The notes: generated by a model not told the origin, from the sequence alone. A stretch of 64,000 bases of DNA from an uncultured Allomuricauda sp. (GCF_947258355.1 NZ_CAMYIC010000057.1:1-64000); one strand, 5' to 3'. Numbered from the stretch's first letter, positions 8,928 through 18,627 are shown. Program-made: numbers and translations.

Positions 8928-11027
8928 ATGAACATATTCAATTTGAAAAACGGAACCTATTTATTTTTCATACTTCTTTTATGGGGATGTGGATACCAGA
9001 CCTCCGAAAAAGAAGCGGTTTCCAATCCTAAGGTAGATTCTATACAAGAACTGGTCAATATTGCCAAAACAGCCAAGGAGCTGCCATTACATGACAAAAA
9101 AGAATACCTAATAGACGCCGAAAAACTGACCGCTGAATTACCGCAGGATACCGTTCAGTTAAAACAACTTTCAGAAATCTCACTTGCTTACAAAAGATTA
9201 GAGGATTCTCTTGGGTTTAGGAGAACGAATACATTGTTATTGGAAATGTCGCAAAACTTGAACGACAAAACAATTACAGGGTACTCACATTGGGACTTAG
9301 CTGCATTCTTCAATTCCCAAGGGGTGACAGACAGTTCGTTTTACCACTATAAAAAAGCATTAAAAAGTTTTGAGCAATTACCCATAGATTCCACATCAAA
9401 ATCCCTAAGAGCGAGAATGTATTATAATATGGCACGGCTACAAGATTCCTATAAAGACTACTTGGGCGGGGAAATCAATGCCATCGAGGCCATTAAAATT
9501 TTTGATGAGCTAGAGGATAATTATAGATTATATAATAGTTATACTATTCTTGGAGTTTTGGCCATTGGTATTGGGGATAGTGATAAAGCTCTAAAATCTT
9601 ATGAAAAAGCTCGAGAATATTTGGATAAATCCGCAAGAAAAAATAAGGCTGATCTTATCCTACAAAACCAAAACAATATTGCCAGTGTTTATTTGAACAC
9701 TGAAGATTTTTATAAAGCAAAACAAGCCTATCAACAATTACTTTCCAATCCAGATTTAAAAGAGGAAAAGCCGGAAACCTATGAAAAAGCATTGGGCAGT
9801 CTTGCCTTTTCCGTTCTTAAAGAGGATAATGACATAGAAAAGGCCAATGAGCTCCTACACGAGGCATTTACCTTCAATCTGAAATCTGGTAGCAAGTATG
9901 ATCAGGCTCGTCTACACTACTATTATGCAGAGGTTTTATCGGCCAAAGGCACAAATAAACAGGCTATATTACAAGCCAAAGAAGCCTATACCATTGCACG
10001 GGAAACATACAACAACGATAGATCTTTGGATGCCCTGCGATTACTGAACAAATTGGATCCTGCCAACTCACAATCCTATTTTGAAGAGTATTTTCAACTA
10101 AATGAAGCTATCAAAGAGGAAGAACGTACCAAACGCGACAAATTCGGACGAATTCGAATGGAAACGGACGATATTATCGAGGAAAACCAACTCCTTACCA
10201 AGGAAAAACAAGTATGGGTATACGCTGCGATGCTCCTAATTGTTTTCGGAATCGGTTTTATGGCCATTGTTTCGCTTTATGTAAGCAACAACCAATTAAA
10301 ATTTAAACAGCGTCAACAAGAAAGCAACCAAGAGATCTATAATTTGATGCTTTCCCAACAAGGAAAGTTTGAGGAAGGAAAACAACTGGAGCAAAAACGT
10401 ATTTCCGAAGAACTACATGATGGCATTTTGGGCGAAATGCTCGGCATACGATTAATATTAAGCGGCCTTAACGAACGGGAAGATCAGGCCTCTATTGAAC
10501 AGAGGGCCGCCCTTATCGAAAAGTTACAGGATGTTGAGGAAGAAATACGTACCATTTCGCATGAATTGAACCATGCTTCGTATGAAAAATTTCATAATTT
10601 TATTGTCTCGCTGGAAGACATGATTGAAGGAATCGAGAAGTCTTCCGGTATAAGCTGTTCCTTTACATACGACAACAAAGTGCCCTGGGATAATTTGCTC
10701 GGAGACATAAAGATCAATGCCTACAGGATTATTCAAGAATCACTTAAAAATTGTGTTAAGCACGCTAAAAGTCAAAATGTGTCCATTTCATTTAGAGTTG
10801 TGGATGACAATTTAAAACTTACCATCACAGATGATGGTATTGGGTTTGATATCAATAGAAAAAAGAAAGGAATTGGCCTAAGAAATATAATTTCCAGGGT
10901 GAAAAAAATTAAAGCAAAATTGGATATTGACAGTAAACCCGGAAAAGGGACTACAATTAAAGTTTTGATACCTGCCAAATACGTGGAATTGCAAATTCCC
11001 GATAAAATAAATGCATTAAATGCCTAA
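8928..11027 (+). CDS. TPR sensor histidine kinase (HisKA_3 type), membrane-bound
   Basis: A 699-residue kinase. The N-terminal hydrophobic segment ends in LLLWGC (Cys21), like a lipoprotein signal or an uncleaved anchor. A helical TPR region follows (about 40-400, with repeats such as ALKSYEKAREYLDK and AKQAYQQLLS), then a transmembrane helix near 428-449, a HisKA_3 segment with the phosphoacceptor His near 496 (EELHDGILGEML) and a HATPase domain (IIQESLKNCVKHA, DDGIGFD, GIGLRNI). The TPR part should lie outside the inner membrane and sense a protein or peptide. The open frame extends upstream through the terminator, so ATG 8928 is chosen. It partners the regulator 30 nt downstream. Confidence 0.88.
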   Translation: MNIFNLKNGTYLFFILLLWGCGYQTSEKEAVSNPKVDSIQELVNIAKTAKELPLHDKKEYLIDAEKLTAELPQDTVQLKQLSEISLAYKRLEDSLGFRRTNTLLLEMSQNLNDKTITGYSHWDLAAFFNSQGVTDSSFYHYKKALKSFEQLPIDSTSKSLRARMYYNMARLQDSYKDYLGGEINAIEAIKIFDELEDNYRLYNSYTILGVLAIGIGDSDKALKSYEKAREYLDKSARKNKADLILQNQNNIASVYLNTEDFYKAKQAYQQLLSNPDLKEEKPETYEKALGSLAFSVLKEDNDIEKANELLHEAFTFNLKSGSKYDQARLHYYYAEVLSAKGTNKQAILQAKEAYTIARETYNNDRSLDALRLLNKLDPANSQSYFEEYFQLNEAIKEEERTKRDKFGRIRMETDDIIEENQLLTKEKQVWVYAAMLLIVFGIGFMAIVSLYVSNNQLKFKQRQQESNQEIYNLMLSQQGKFEEGKQLEQKRISEELHDGILGEMLGIRLILSGLNEREDQASIEQRAALIEKLQDVEEEIRTISHELNHASYEKFHNFIVSLEDMIEGIEKSSGISCSFTYDNKVPWDNLLGDIKINAYRIIQESLKNCVKHAKSQNVSISFRVVDDNLKLTITDDGIGFDINRKKKGIGLRNIISRVKKIKAKLDIDSKPGKGTTIKVLIPAKYVELQIPDKINALNA

Positions 11028-11057
11028 ATCCCCCTTTATAAAAAGAAATAACCTACA

Positions 11058-11726
11058 ATGAAAACACTGAGAATACTAGCCATAGATGATCACGAAATGA
11101 CCATGCTCGGATACAAGTTTATATTAGAGGGCATTGAGTTTGATGGATACAATATAATAGTGGATACGGCAACCACATACCATACCGGCAAAAAATTAAT
11201 AGAGGATTCGGTAAATACCTTTAAGTACGACATACTGTTTCTCGACGTTCAATTATTCGCACCCAATGAAGAACAGCCCTATACAGGTGAAGACCTTGGG
11301 GTATTGGCGCGTAAGATCGTACCAGAAAGCAAAATTGTTTTTATGTCGTCTTTCAGTGATAATTTTAGGATAAACAGCATCCTAAAATCGGTTGACCCAG
11401 ATGGCTATTTGGTAAAAACCGATATTGACCCCAAAACATTGGAAGATGCGGTAAAGACAATTATGCTGGACCCTCCTTACTACTCTTCCAAGGCACTGGG
11501 CGCCATCAGAAAAAAGATGGCCAACGACATTGAAATTGATGAAAAGGACAAACAGATACTTTACCATCTTTCCAAAGGAACAAAGAACAAGGACCTTGAA
11601 AAATTCATAAGACTTTCCCCCTCTTCTATCGAAAATAGAAAACGACATCTAAAAACATTGTTTGGAACGGAAAATGAAAATGACATGGCACTTATATTGG
11701 CCGCCAAAAATAGAGGGTTCATCTGA
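11058..11726 (+). CDS. Response regulator, NarL/LuxR-type
   Basis: A 222-residue transcription regulator. The receiver has the acidic pair D10-D11 (AIDDHE), phosphoacceptor D63 (LFLDVQL), switch Ser (FMSSFS) and Lys in YLVKTD. The output domain (about 155-222) is a LuxR-like helix-turn-helix (ILYHLSKGTKNKDLEKFIRLSPSSIENRKRHL) somewhat diverged from the usual GxSxKEIA pattern. It directly follows the TPR kinase and is almost certainly its cognate regulator. The loop after the phosphoacceptor Asp (FAPNEEQPYTGED) is longer than usual. Confidence 0.88.
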   Translation: MKTLRILAIDDHEMTMLGYKFILEGIEFDGYNIIVDTATTYHTGKKLIEDSVNTFKYDILFLDVQLFAPNEEQPYTGEDLGVLARKIVPESKIVFMSSFSDNFRINSILKSVDPDGYLVKTDIDPKTLEDAVKTIMLDPPYYSSKALGAIRKKMANDIEIDEKDKQILYHLSKGTKNKDLEKFIRLSPSSIENRKRHLKTLFGTENENDMALILAAKNRGFI

Positions 11727-11746
11727 TGTCTTAAAGCTCAAATTTG

Positions 11747-11771
11747 ACCAACACACGATTTTGTGGTTGGT
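11747..11771. other. Stem-loop after the response regulator gene
   Basis: ACCAACACAC (11747-11756) and GTGGTTGGT (11763-11771) pair around a 6-nt loop with one bulge, 20 nt after the stop. No strong T tract follows, so termination is possible but weak. Confidence 0.4.
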
Positions 11772-11870
11772 TTAAATGAAAAAACTCCTAAAAATCCTAC
11801 AAACAAGGGAAAAACCCCAGAATTTTTAAGGGTTATCTGTAATCCCATGCAAAAGATTCATTTTAATTTT

Positions 11871-11902
11871 ATGTTGAAGGAATTTTAAAATTCAATCAAC
11901 AT
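11871..11902. promoter_or_regulatory. 32-bp palindrome just before the start of an unknown gene
   Basis: A near-perfect palindrome centred at 11886.5: outer arms ATGTTGA and TCAACAT, inner core GAATTTTAAAATTC, with only two mismatched pairs between them. It begins at the last base of a -7-like box (TAATTTTA, 11864-11871) and ends 3 nt before the ATG at 11906. It could be an operator overlapping the transcription start or an mRNA hairpin that hides the start codon. Confidence 0.65.
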
Positions 11903-11905
11903 CAA

Positions 11906-12568
11906 ATGTCATCATCAAATAAACATAACAACCATCATAAAAACCTTGGCCCTAAAACGTATTTGGCCACCGACGGACTGGATGATTTTCTTCGAGTCCT
12001 CGAAAAATATTTCTTTGCTACCGCCAAAGTACAATTCAAACACAATCCCCAAAAAAACTGTACAGACCTTGTAATAGACCTTTATCATAATTTTGGAATC
12101 GGCGAATGCCTTCGCCATTTTAATAATGGTGATTGGGGTAACTACAATTTTGCCGAAGAAAGTCGTTCCAACATCTCAAAGTCTTTAGAAAATGCATTGG
12201 AATCACTTAACGAAAAGAGTTTATACCCTACCGATATTTTGGAGCTCTCTTTCCACTTTAACGATACATCCATAATCGTGGCAAGATTGTTCAGGAAAAG
12301 TATTCCCGAGCAGGCAAGTAAAATTCTAACAGCCATTGGTAAACATTTTATTTACTTTACCAAAGGACTGACAGAAATGCCGTATGAAATTTTTGTGCCT
12401 GTTTTTGAAGATACTTCCGTTCCTTTAAATCAATCCGAAATGGACACAAAATGTGGTTACTTTGACTATTGGGGACTGTATTTTGACAAAAACAAGGAGC
12501 ATGAAGCTTTAATCTACTCGCTTCACAAAAGGAAATTATATGATGAGAGTATTTTCCTTTTCGAATAA
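11906..12568 (+). CDS. Unknown soluble protein (220 aa)
   Basis: I do not recognise this protein. It has no signal peptide or membrane segment. It starts with a His/Asn-rich tail (SSSNKHNNHHKN) followed by a mixed alpha/beta globular domain with many aromatics (FDYWGLYFDKNKEHEALIY near the end). There are two Cys-containing spots (NCTDL, TKCGYFDYW) but no metal motif. Its start is placed at ATG 11906, 3 nt after the 32-bp palindrome, which is the strongest hint that it is specifically regulated, perhaps by the adjacent two-component system. It converges on glyA with an 18-nt gap. Confidence 0.7.
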   Translation: MSSSNKHNNHHKNLGPKTYLATDGLDDFLRVLEKYFFATAKVQFKHNPQKNCTDLVIDLYHNFGIGECLRHFNNGDWGNYNFAEESRSNISKSLENALESLNEKSLYPTDILELSFHFNDTSIIVARLFRKSIPEQASKILTAIGKHFIYFTKGLTEMPYEIFVPVFEDTSVPLNQSEMDTKCGYFDYWGLYFDKNKEHEALIYSLHKRKLYDESIFLFE

Positions 12569-12586
12569 TAATTCCACTAGCAAATA

Positions 12587-13861
12587 CTAAGCACTGAACA
12601 AAGGTCGCGATTTCATTAAATCGTTGACCTTTTGTTTTATTTCGGCTATTTTTTTCTCGTTCTCGGCATCTGTAATAATCTCATCAATAAAACCTACAAT
12701 GATTTCCATGTCCTCCTCTTTAAGACCTCTGGTAGTAATGGCAGAAGTACCAAAACGGATTCCTGAAGTGATGAATGGAGATTTATCGTCAAAAGGTACC
12801 ATGTTTTTATTGGCAGTAATATCAGCTTTTACCAATACTTGCTCAGCTTCCTTGCCCGATATATCCTTATTTCTAAGGTCAATCAACATCATATGGTTGT
12901 CCGTTCCTCCAGAAATCACCTTATAATCCTTGTCCATAAACGCTTTGGCCATGGCTGCCGCGTTCTTCTTAACTTGAACCATATAGTGCAAGTATTCATC
13001 GGTTAGTGCTTCACCAAAAGCAATGGCCTTAGCTGCGATTATGTGCTCCAAAGGCCCTCCTTGGTTTCCAGGGAATACAGCCAAATCCAACAAACCTGAC
13101 ATTTTTCTCAAGTTTCCGTTCTTAAGCTTTATGCCAAACGGATTCTCAAAGTTCTCTCCCATTAAAATAAGACCACCGCGAGGGCCCCGTAGGGTTTTGT
13201 GCGTTGTAGTGGTAACAATGTGGCAATGTGGAATTGGGTCGTTCAAAATGCCTTTTGCAATCAAACCTGCCGGATGGGAAATGTCCGCCAATAAAATGGC
13301 ACCAACACTATCCGTGATTTCACGGAAACGTTTAAAATCCATGTCCCTGGAATAGGCAGAGGCGCCGGCAATGATCAATTTGGGCTTTTCCTTTTCGGCG
13401 ATTTCTTGGATTCTATCATAATTCAATAGACCAGTTTCCTCATCCACCCCATAAAAAACAGGGTTGTACAATTTTCCAGAGAAATTAACGGGAGAACCAT
13501 GGGTCAAATGCCCTCCATGGGACAAATCGAATCCCAAGATAGTGTCTCCTGGGTTTAGACATGCATGGTACACCGAGGCATTGGCCTGTGATCCTGAGTG
13601 TGGTTGTACGTTGGCATATGCCGCTCCAAACAATTCCTTTGCACGATCTATAGCTAACTGTTCCACTTGATCCACTACTTCGCAACCACCATAATAGCGC
13701 TTTCCTGGGTATCCTTCAGCATATTTGTTCGTAAGTACGGAGCCTGCGGCTTCCATTACTTGCGGACTTACAAAGTTTTCGGAAGCTATCAGTTCAATAC
13801 CTTCCAACTGTCTTTCCTTCTCTTGCGCTATAAGTTCAAAAATCTTCTGGTCTCGTTGCAT
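12587..13861 (-). CDS. glyA: Serine hydroxymethyltransferase
   Basis: A PLP enzyme that interconverts serine and glycine and charges tetrahydrofolate with a one-carbon unit. The protein has 424 residues, a normal length. Recognised motifs are [16 protein letters not shown] near the N terminus, [22 protein letters not shown] and the PLP-lysine motif [11 protein letters not shown]. An upstream TTG at 13870 is in frame, but ATG 13861 gives the usual N terminus ([11 protein letters not shown]). A -7-like box on the minus strand (TAATTTTA) lies just upstream. It stands alone and convergent to the unknown gene before it. Confidence 0.97.
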   Translation of the reverse strand: MQRDQKIFELIAQEKERQLEGIELIASENFVSPQVMEAAGSVLTNKYAEGYPGKRYYGGCEVVDQVEQLAIDRAKELFGAAYANVQPHSGSQANASVYHACLNPGDTILGFDLSHGGHLTHGSPVNFSGKLYNPVFYGVDEETGLLNYDRIQEIAEKEKPKLIIAGASAYSRDMDFKRFREITDSVGAILLADISHPAGLIAKGILNDPIPHCHIVTTTTHKTLRGPRGGLILMGENFENPFGIKLKNGNLRKMSGLLDLAVFPGNQGGPLEHIIAAKAIAFGEALTDEYLHYMVQVKKNAAAMAKAFMDKDYKVISGGTDNHMMLIDLRNKDISGKEAEQVLVKADITANKNMVPFDDKSPFITSGIRFGTSAITTRGLKEEDMEIIVGFIDEIITDAENEKKIAEIKQKVNDLMKSRPLFSA

Positions 13862-14113
13862 GTTGCCCAATGTTTAATTAAGGGCGTAAAATTACGAATT
13901 GAAAAGGGGATTTCCATCTATAAAAATGGGTTTGGGACCTAATTTTATCAAACGGCAATTAACAATTTTTGCAAAAAACGAGATGATGCTCCAGACCACT
14001 GTTTTTCAAGCTTTTTAAGAAAATTATACTACCGCACGTCCTTTTTCGTTAATAGTGTGTGGATTTTTGGCACAGCTATTGAATTCCCCTAAACAACCAT
14101 AAAGTTGATCAAT

Positions 14114-15298
14114 ATGAAAAAACTTTTACTCTTAACCACAGTTATAGTTTTAAGCGCTTGTAGTGGCGTAAAGAAAACACAGGAAGCCCTTAATACAGGG
14201 AATTATTCCGCGGCAATGAACAAGGCCATTAAAAACTTGGCCGAAAACAAGACCAAAAAAGGACATCAGGAATATATTATCCTGTTGGAAGAGGCATTTG
14301 CCAAAAACACCGCAAGGGAACAGCAGGAAATCGCTTTTCTGCAGAACGATGGCAATCCTGCTAATTTGGAAACCATCTACAATAAATATTTGCAGTTGAA
14401 GCAGACCCAACAGCGTATTAGACCGTTGTTGCCTTTGTTCATTAATGATGAGGGGCGTAATGCCGAGTTCAATTTTGTGAATTACGACAACAAAATCTTG
14501 AACACCAAAGATGACCTTTCCGACTATTTGTACCAAAACGCTTTAAATCTTTTGGCATCGGCAAAGTATAAGACCGATTACAGAAATGCCTATGAAGACT
14601 TGAAGTATTTACAGGAAATAAATCCAGGGTACAGGGAAACCGTCACCAAAATGGATGAAGCCTATAATAAAGGATTGGAGTTTGTAAGGGTGGATATTGC
14701 AAATCAGACCCAACAAATCATCCCAGAACGGTTGGAGACCGAGCTGTTGGATTTTAACGCCTTCGGAATAGATAACTTCTGGTTGCAATACCACACCAAT
14801 CCATTGGAAAACGTTAAATACGACTATGCCATGAATCTCGACTTCATGGAAATCAATGTATCTCCTGAACGCATCAACGAAACGCAGGTGATCAAGGAAA
14901 GACAAATAAAGGATGGATGGCAATACCTATTGGATGATGATGGAAATGTGGTGAAGGACAGCTTGGGCAACAAAATAAAAGTGGACAAGATGCGAACAGT
15001 TACCTGTAAACTGTTTCAGTTTACACAAACCAAAAGTGCCCAAATTGGAGCCAAGGTCAGCTTCACGGATTTAAGAAGCGGTCAGGAAATCAACTCCTAT
15101 CCCCTATCCAGTGAATTTATCTTTGAACACATCTTCGCTAATTATCAAGGTGATAAAAGGGCTTTGGAAGACGATTTAATGCTTTACTTGAATGCCAGGG
15201 AAGTTCCCTTCCCATCAAACGAACAAATGGTGTACGATGCTGGTGAGGACCTTAAACTACGCCTCAAGAGCATTGTCTCGAAATATCAATTCAATTAA
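14114..15298 (+). CDS. Lipoprotein, conserved in Flavobacteriaceae, function unknown
   Basis: A 394-residue lipoprotein: signal peptide MKKLLLLTTVIV then LSAC (Cys19 region), followed by helical TPR-like sequence (QEALNTGNYSAAMNKAIKNLAENK, YRNAYEDLKYLQEINPGY) in the first half. The second half has a beta-rich domain with the segment YLLDDDGNVVKDSLGNKIKV. I know this type only as a conserved lipoprotein of the family; a role in the cell envelope is likely but the function is unknown. A TTG at 14105 is in frame, but the ATG at 14114 starts the signal peptide. It is followed by a palindromic repeat and converges on ytxJ. Confidence 0.75.
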   Translation: MKKLLLLTTVIVLSACSGVKKTQEALNTGNYSAAMNKAIKNLAENKTKKGHQEYIILLEEAFAKNTAREQQEIAFLQNDGNPANLETIYNKYLQLKQTQQRIRPLLPLFINDEGRNAEFNFVNYDNKILNTKDDLSDYLYQNALNLLASAKYKTDYRNAYEDLKYLQEINPGYRETVTKMDEAYNKGLEFVRVDIANQTQQIIPERLETELLDFNAFGIDNFWLQYHTNPLENVKYDYAMNLDFMEINVSPERINETQVIKERQIKDGWQYLLDDDGNVVKDSLGNKIKVDKMRTVTCKLFQFTQTKSAQIGAKVSFTDLRSGQEINSYPLSSEFIFEHIFANYQGDKRALEDDLMLYLNAREVPFPSNEQMVYDAGEDLKLRLKSIVSKYQFN

Positions 15299-15312
15299 AA
15301 TATTGCGTCACA

Positions 15313-15354
15313 TCGAGCGCAGTCGAGATGTCTTAAGTTCTCGACTGCGCTCGA
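15313..15354. repeat. Intergenic palindromic repeat (REP-like)
   Basis: TCGAGCGCAGTCGAGA (15313-15328) and its exact reverse complement (15339-15354) flank a 10-nt loop, between two convergent genes. The GAGCGxAGTCGA core recurs inside prmC (52940-52974) and, decayed, near 46670. It is a dispersed repeat that may also serve as a terminator here. Confidence 0.8.
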
Positions 15355-15374
15355 ACTGACATACACTTCTTATT

Positions 15375-15764
15375 TTATAAATAATTCGTAAGGTCTGTAT
15401 CCGAAATGGCACCATGCGAAGTGTGAAAAACCACCTCGCCGTTTTTAATCACCAATAATTGAGGTGACTCGTGCCGAACACCAAACCTATCCTCGATTGT
15501 GTTGGACACATCCCTATGATGTTGTATCGTCAAAAAATAAAGGTCTAGGTCCAAATCTGGATCGTAAGACTCAGAAAACATATTCAATACCATCCTACTG
15601 ATACCACAGGTACTGGAATGTTTATAAATAACCTGTGTTTTACTTTTCGAGTTTTCGGCAATCGTTTCCAATTGATCCAAGGACTCCAATTGAATCCACG
15701 GTAATTCTTTCTTTTCCTTTTTTGTTTTCTCCTTCTTTCCGAAGACGCTGTCAAATATTCCCAT
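15375..15764 (-). CDS. ytxJ: Bacillithiol-system redox protein YtxJ
   Basis: A 129-residue cytosolic thioredoxin-like protein of the YtxJ family, a monothiol bacilliredoxin associated with bacillithiol. The active-site region is KHSSTCGISRMVL with a single catalytic Cys (TCGIS), and the fold ends with SPQLLVIKNGEVVFHTSHG. The N terminus has a charged tail (KKEKTKKEKKE) before the domain. It is normal in length. The -7 box ends 4 nt before the ATG, so the mRNA may be leaderless. Its presence suggests the cell makes bacillithiol. Confidence 0.9.
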   Translation of the reverse strand: MGIFDSVFGKKEKTKKEKKELPWIQLESLDQLETIAENSKSKTQVIYKHSSTCGISRMVLNMFSESYDPDLDLDLYFLTIQHHRDVSNTIEDRFGVRHESPQLLVIKNGEVVFHTSHGAISDTDLTNYL

Positions 15765-15768
15765 ATCG

Positions 15769-15776
15769 CAAATTTA
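15769..15776 (-). promoter_or_regulatory. Promoter -7 box for ytxJ
   Basis: The minus strand reads TAAATTTG, a full match, ending 4 nt before the ATG at 15764. Confidence 0.6.
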
Positions 15777-15816
15777 TGGGATAAGTCGCGAGAGAGCAAA
15801 AAGCTTACAACTGACT

Positions 15817-15879
15817 AAATGTCCTGTGTTTATGGGATTTATCGGACATTTTGACGGTAAGAATGCATTGGTAAGGTTG
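15817..15879 (+). promoter_or_regulatory. clpB promoter with overlapping inverted repeat
   Basis: TTTTG (15849-15853) and TAAGGTTG (15872-15879) are 18 nt apart, fitting the Bacteroidota -33 and -7 elements. AAATGTCC (15817-15824) and GGACATTT (15844-15851) form a perfect inverted repeat with a 19-nt spacer whose right arm overlaps the -33 element, as expected for a repressor operator. The regulator is unknown. Confidence 0.5.
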
Positions 15880-15900
15880 TTGACATTATAGAGAAAAACA

Positions 15901-18507
15901 ATGACTATGAACTTTAATAATTTTACAATAAAATCACAGGAAGCCATTCAGAGGGCCCAGCAATTGGCCCAAGAATTTGGGCATCAACAAATCGAGAACG
16001 AACACTTGTTCAAGGCCATTGCCGAAGTCGATGAAAACGTGTTGCCGTTTATATTGAAGAAATTGAATGTCAACACCAACCTTATCAATCAAATATTGGA
16101 CAAGGAGCTCCAAAGCTTCGCCAAAGTTTCGGGTGGTGAAATAATGCTTTCCCGGGAAGCTGGAAAAACAGTGAACGAAGCGAGCATCATCGGCAAAAAT
16201 ATGGGCGACGAATATGTTTCCGTCGAACACTTGCTATTGGCCATTTTCAAATCTAAAAGCAAAATCGCACAGATTTTAAAGGATCAAGGCGTAGCAGAAA
16301 AAGATTTAAAGGCTGCAATTCAAGAACTTCGCAAAGGAGGTAAAGTAACTTCACAAAGCGCCGAGGAAACTTATAACTCATTGGATAAATATGCGAACAA
16401 CCTTAACCAAATGGCCGACAGCGGGAAACTGGACCCAGTAATCGGTAGGGATGAAGAAATCCGCAGAGTCTTGCAGATTTTGTCCAGGCGTACCAAGAAC
16501 AACCCAATGTTGGTTGGCGAACCCGGTGTGGGTAAAACCGCTATAGCCGAAGGTTTGGCTCACCGAATTATTCAGGGTGACGTGCCCGAAAACCTTAAGG
16601 ACAAGGTCATCTACTCCTTGGATATGGGTGCCCTTATCGCTGGTGCTAAATACAAAGGTGAGTTCGAAGAGCGACTTAAAGCAGTCATCAAGGAGGTAAC
16701 CTCATCAGACGGGAACATTGTACTGTTTATTGATGAGATACATACTTTGGTAGGTGCCGGGGGCGGACAAGGTGCTATGGATGCCGCAAACATCCTGAAA
16801 CCTGCTTTGGCCCGTGGCGAATTGAGAGCCATAGGTGCCACCACTTTGGACGAGTACCAAAAATATTTCGAAAAAGACAAGGCACTGGAGCGTAGGTTCC
16901 AGAAAGTAGTGGTGGATGAACCCGATACCGAGAGTGCTATTTCCATACTAAGGGGTATCAAGGAAAAATATGAGGCACACCACAAGGTTCGTATCAAGGA
17001 TGATGCTGTAATCGGTGCCGTTGAGCTTTCTCAACGTTATATTACCAATAGGTTCTTGCCCGATAAAGCCATTGACCTTATGGATGAGGCCGCTTCCAAA
17101 CTTCGCATGGAAATCAACTCCAAACCTGAGGAATTGGATGTGATGGACAGAAAGATAATGCAGTTGGAAATTGAAATCGAAGCCATCAAAAGAGAAAATG
17201 ATCAGGCTAAATTAAAAACCTTGAATTTGGAGCTCGCCAATCTTAAAGAAGAGCGCAACGAAATCTTTGCCAAATGGGAAAGTGAGAAAACAGTGGTGGA
17301 CAATATCCAAAAAACAAAAGAGGATATTGAAAACTATAAACTTGAGGCAGAACGCGCGGAACGAAACGGCGATTATGGAAAAGTAGCTGAATTACGCTAT
17401 GGAAAAATAAAGGAAGCCCAAGAAACCTTGGATAAACTTCAAGAAGAACTCGCAGAGCAACAATCCGCAGGCACACTGATAAAGGAAGAAGTGACCTACG
17501 AGGACATTGCCGAAGTAGTGGCCAAATGGACCGGTATTCCCGTGAACAAGATGATGCAGAGTGAACGGGAAAAACTCTTGAAACTGGAAGATGTGCTGCA
17601 CAAACGAGTAGTAGGTCAAGATGAGGCGATAATCGCAGTTTCCGATGCCATTCGAAGAAGTAGGGCCGGGTTACAAGATGCCAAAAAACCCATCGGTTCG
17701 TTCCTGTTCCTGGGTACAACCGGTGTAGGTAAGACCGAGTTGGCCAAAACCTTGGCCGCCTATCTGTTCGATGATGAAAATGCCATCACCCGGATAGATA
17801 TGAGCGAGTACCAAGAGAGGCACTCCGTTAGCCGATTGGTAGGTGCACCTCCAGGATATGTAGGTTATGATGAAGGAGGTCAGTTGACGGAAGCCGTGAG
17901 ACGCAAACCCTATTCCGTAATCTTGTTGGATGAGATTGAAAAAGCACACCCCGATACTTTCAACATACTATTGCAGGTGCTGGATGAAGGAAGGTTGACC
18001 GACAACAAAGGCCGTGTGGCGGATTTCAAGAACTCCATCATTATTATGACGAGTAATATGGGAAGCCACATTATTCAGGAGAAGTTTGAGGATGCAGTAG
18101 ATGTGGACAGTGCTTCGGAGGCAGCTAGGGTCGAAGTATTGGGATTGCTCCGCAAGACCATCAGACCTGAGTTTTTGAACCGTATTGACGATATAATCAT
18201 GTTCACCCCGTTGAGCAAATCCGATATCAAGGATATTGTAAGGCTCCAATTGGACAACTTGAAGAAAATGTTGATCAAACAGAACATTACCTTGGATGCC
18301 ACCGAAGAAGCGGTAGCCTATTTGGCTGCAAAAGGATACGATCCCCAATATGGTGCACGACCCGTAAAAAGATTGATTCAGAAGGAAGTCCTGAACAACC
18401 TTTCAAAGGAGTTACTATCGGGTAGAATTTCTTCCGACAGTATTGTTCTCTTGGACTCTTTTGATGATCAATTAGTGTTCAGAAATCAGAATGAATTGGT
18501 GGAATAA
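15901..18507 (+). CDS. clpB: ATP-dependent disaggregase ClpB
   Basis: A Hsp100 chaperone that rescues aggregated proteins together with DnaK. It has 868 residues with all expected parts: Clp_N repeats (1-145), NBD1 with Walker A GEPGVGKT (about 206-213) and Walker [15 protein letters not shown], a coiled-coil middle domain (about 410-525, [15 protein letters not shown]), NBD2 with GTTGVGKT (about 605) and [11 protein letters not shown], and the C-terminal D2-small domain ([13 protein letters not shown]). The start is ATG 15901; an alternative ATG is at 15907. It is a single-gene unit ended by the terminator at 18529, with a promoter that looks regulated. Confidence 0.98.
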   Translation: MTMNFNNFTIKSQEAIQRAQQLAQEFGHQQIENEHLFKAIAEVDENVLPFILKKLNVNTNLINQILDKELQSFAKVSGGEIMLSREAGKTVNEASIIGKNMGDEYVSVEHLLLAIFKSKSKIAQILKDQGVAEKDLKAAIQELRKGGKVTSQSAEETYNSLDKYANNLNQMADSGKLDPVIGRDEEIRRVLQILSRRTKNNPMLVGEPGVGKTAIAEGLAHRIIQGDVPENLKDKVIYSLDMGALIAGAKYKGEFEERLKAVIKEVTSSDGNIVLFIDEIHTLVGAGGGQGAMDAANILKPALARGELRAIGATTLDEYQKYFEKDKALERRFQKVVVDEPDTESAISILRGIKEKYEAHHKVRIKDDAVIGAVELSQRYITNRFLPDKAIDLMDEAASKLRMEINSKPEELDVMDRKIMQLEIEIEAIKRENDQAKLKTLNLELANLKEERNEIFAKWESEKTVVDNIQKTKEDIENYKLEAERAERNGDYGKVAELRYGKIKEAQETLDKLQEELAEQQSAGTLIKEEVTYEDIAEVVAKWTGIPVNKMMQSEREKLLKLEDVLHKRVVGQDEAIIAVSDAIRRSRAGLQDAKKPIGSFLFLGTTGVGKTELAKTLAAYLFDDENAITRIDMSEYQERHSVSRLVGAPPGYVGYDEGGQLTEAVRRKPYSVILLDEIEKAHPDTFNILLQVLDEGRLTDNKGRVADFKNSIIIMTSNMGSHIIQEKFEDAVDVDSASEAARVEVLGLLRKTIRPEFLNRIDDIIMFTPLSKSDIKDIVRLQLDNLKKMLIKQNITLDATEEAVAYLAAKGYDPQYGARPVKRLIQKEVLNNLSKELLSGRISSDSIVLLDSFDDQLVFRNQNELVE

Positions 18508-18528
18508 CGCCATATCACTTCAAAAACA

Positions 18529-18563
18529 AGCCCTTACTGTGTTAAAGTAAGGGCTTTTGTTTT
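18529..18563 (+). terminator. Terminator of clpB
   Basis: AGCCCTTACT (18529-18538) and AGTAAGGGCT (18546-18555) form a perfect 10-bp stem with a 7-nt loop, followed by a T-rich run. Confidence 0.85.
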
Positions 18564-18568
18564 GAAAA

Positions 18569-18582
18569 ATACCATACAGTAT
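18569..18582. promoter_or_regulatory. Candidate operator before the TetR gene
   Basis: ATACCATACAGTAT matches its own reverse complement at 10 of 14 positions and lies 45 nt before the TetR start. The ATAC/GTAT half-sites resemble those of autoregulatory TetR/AcrR operators. Inference only. Confidence 0.4.
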
Positions 18583-18627
18583 CTGATTTTTTATATCTTA
18601 GATTCCACCAATACCAACCTTACTACA

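Noticed and set aside
17243..17719. 158-residue open frame opposite clpB
   Set aside because: A shadow of the clpB coding frame with no start signal or family match.
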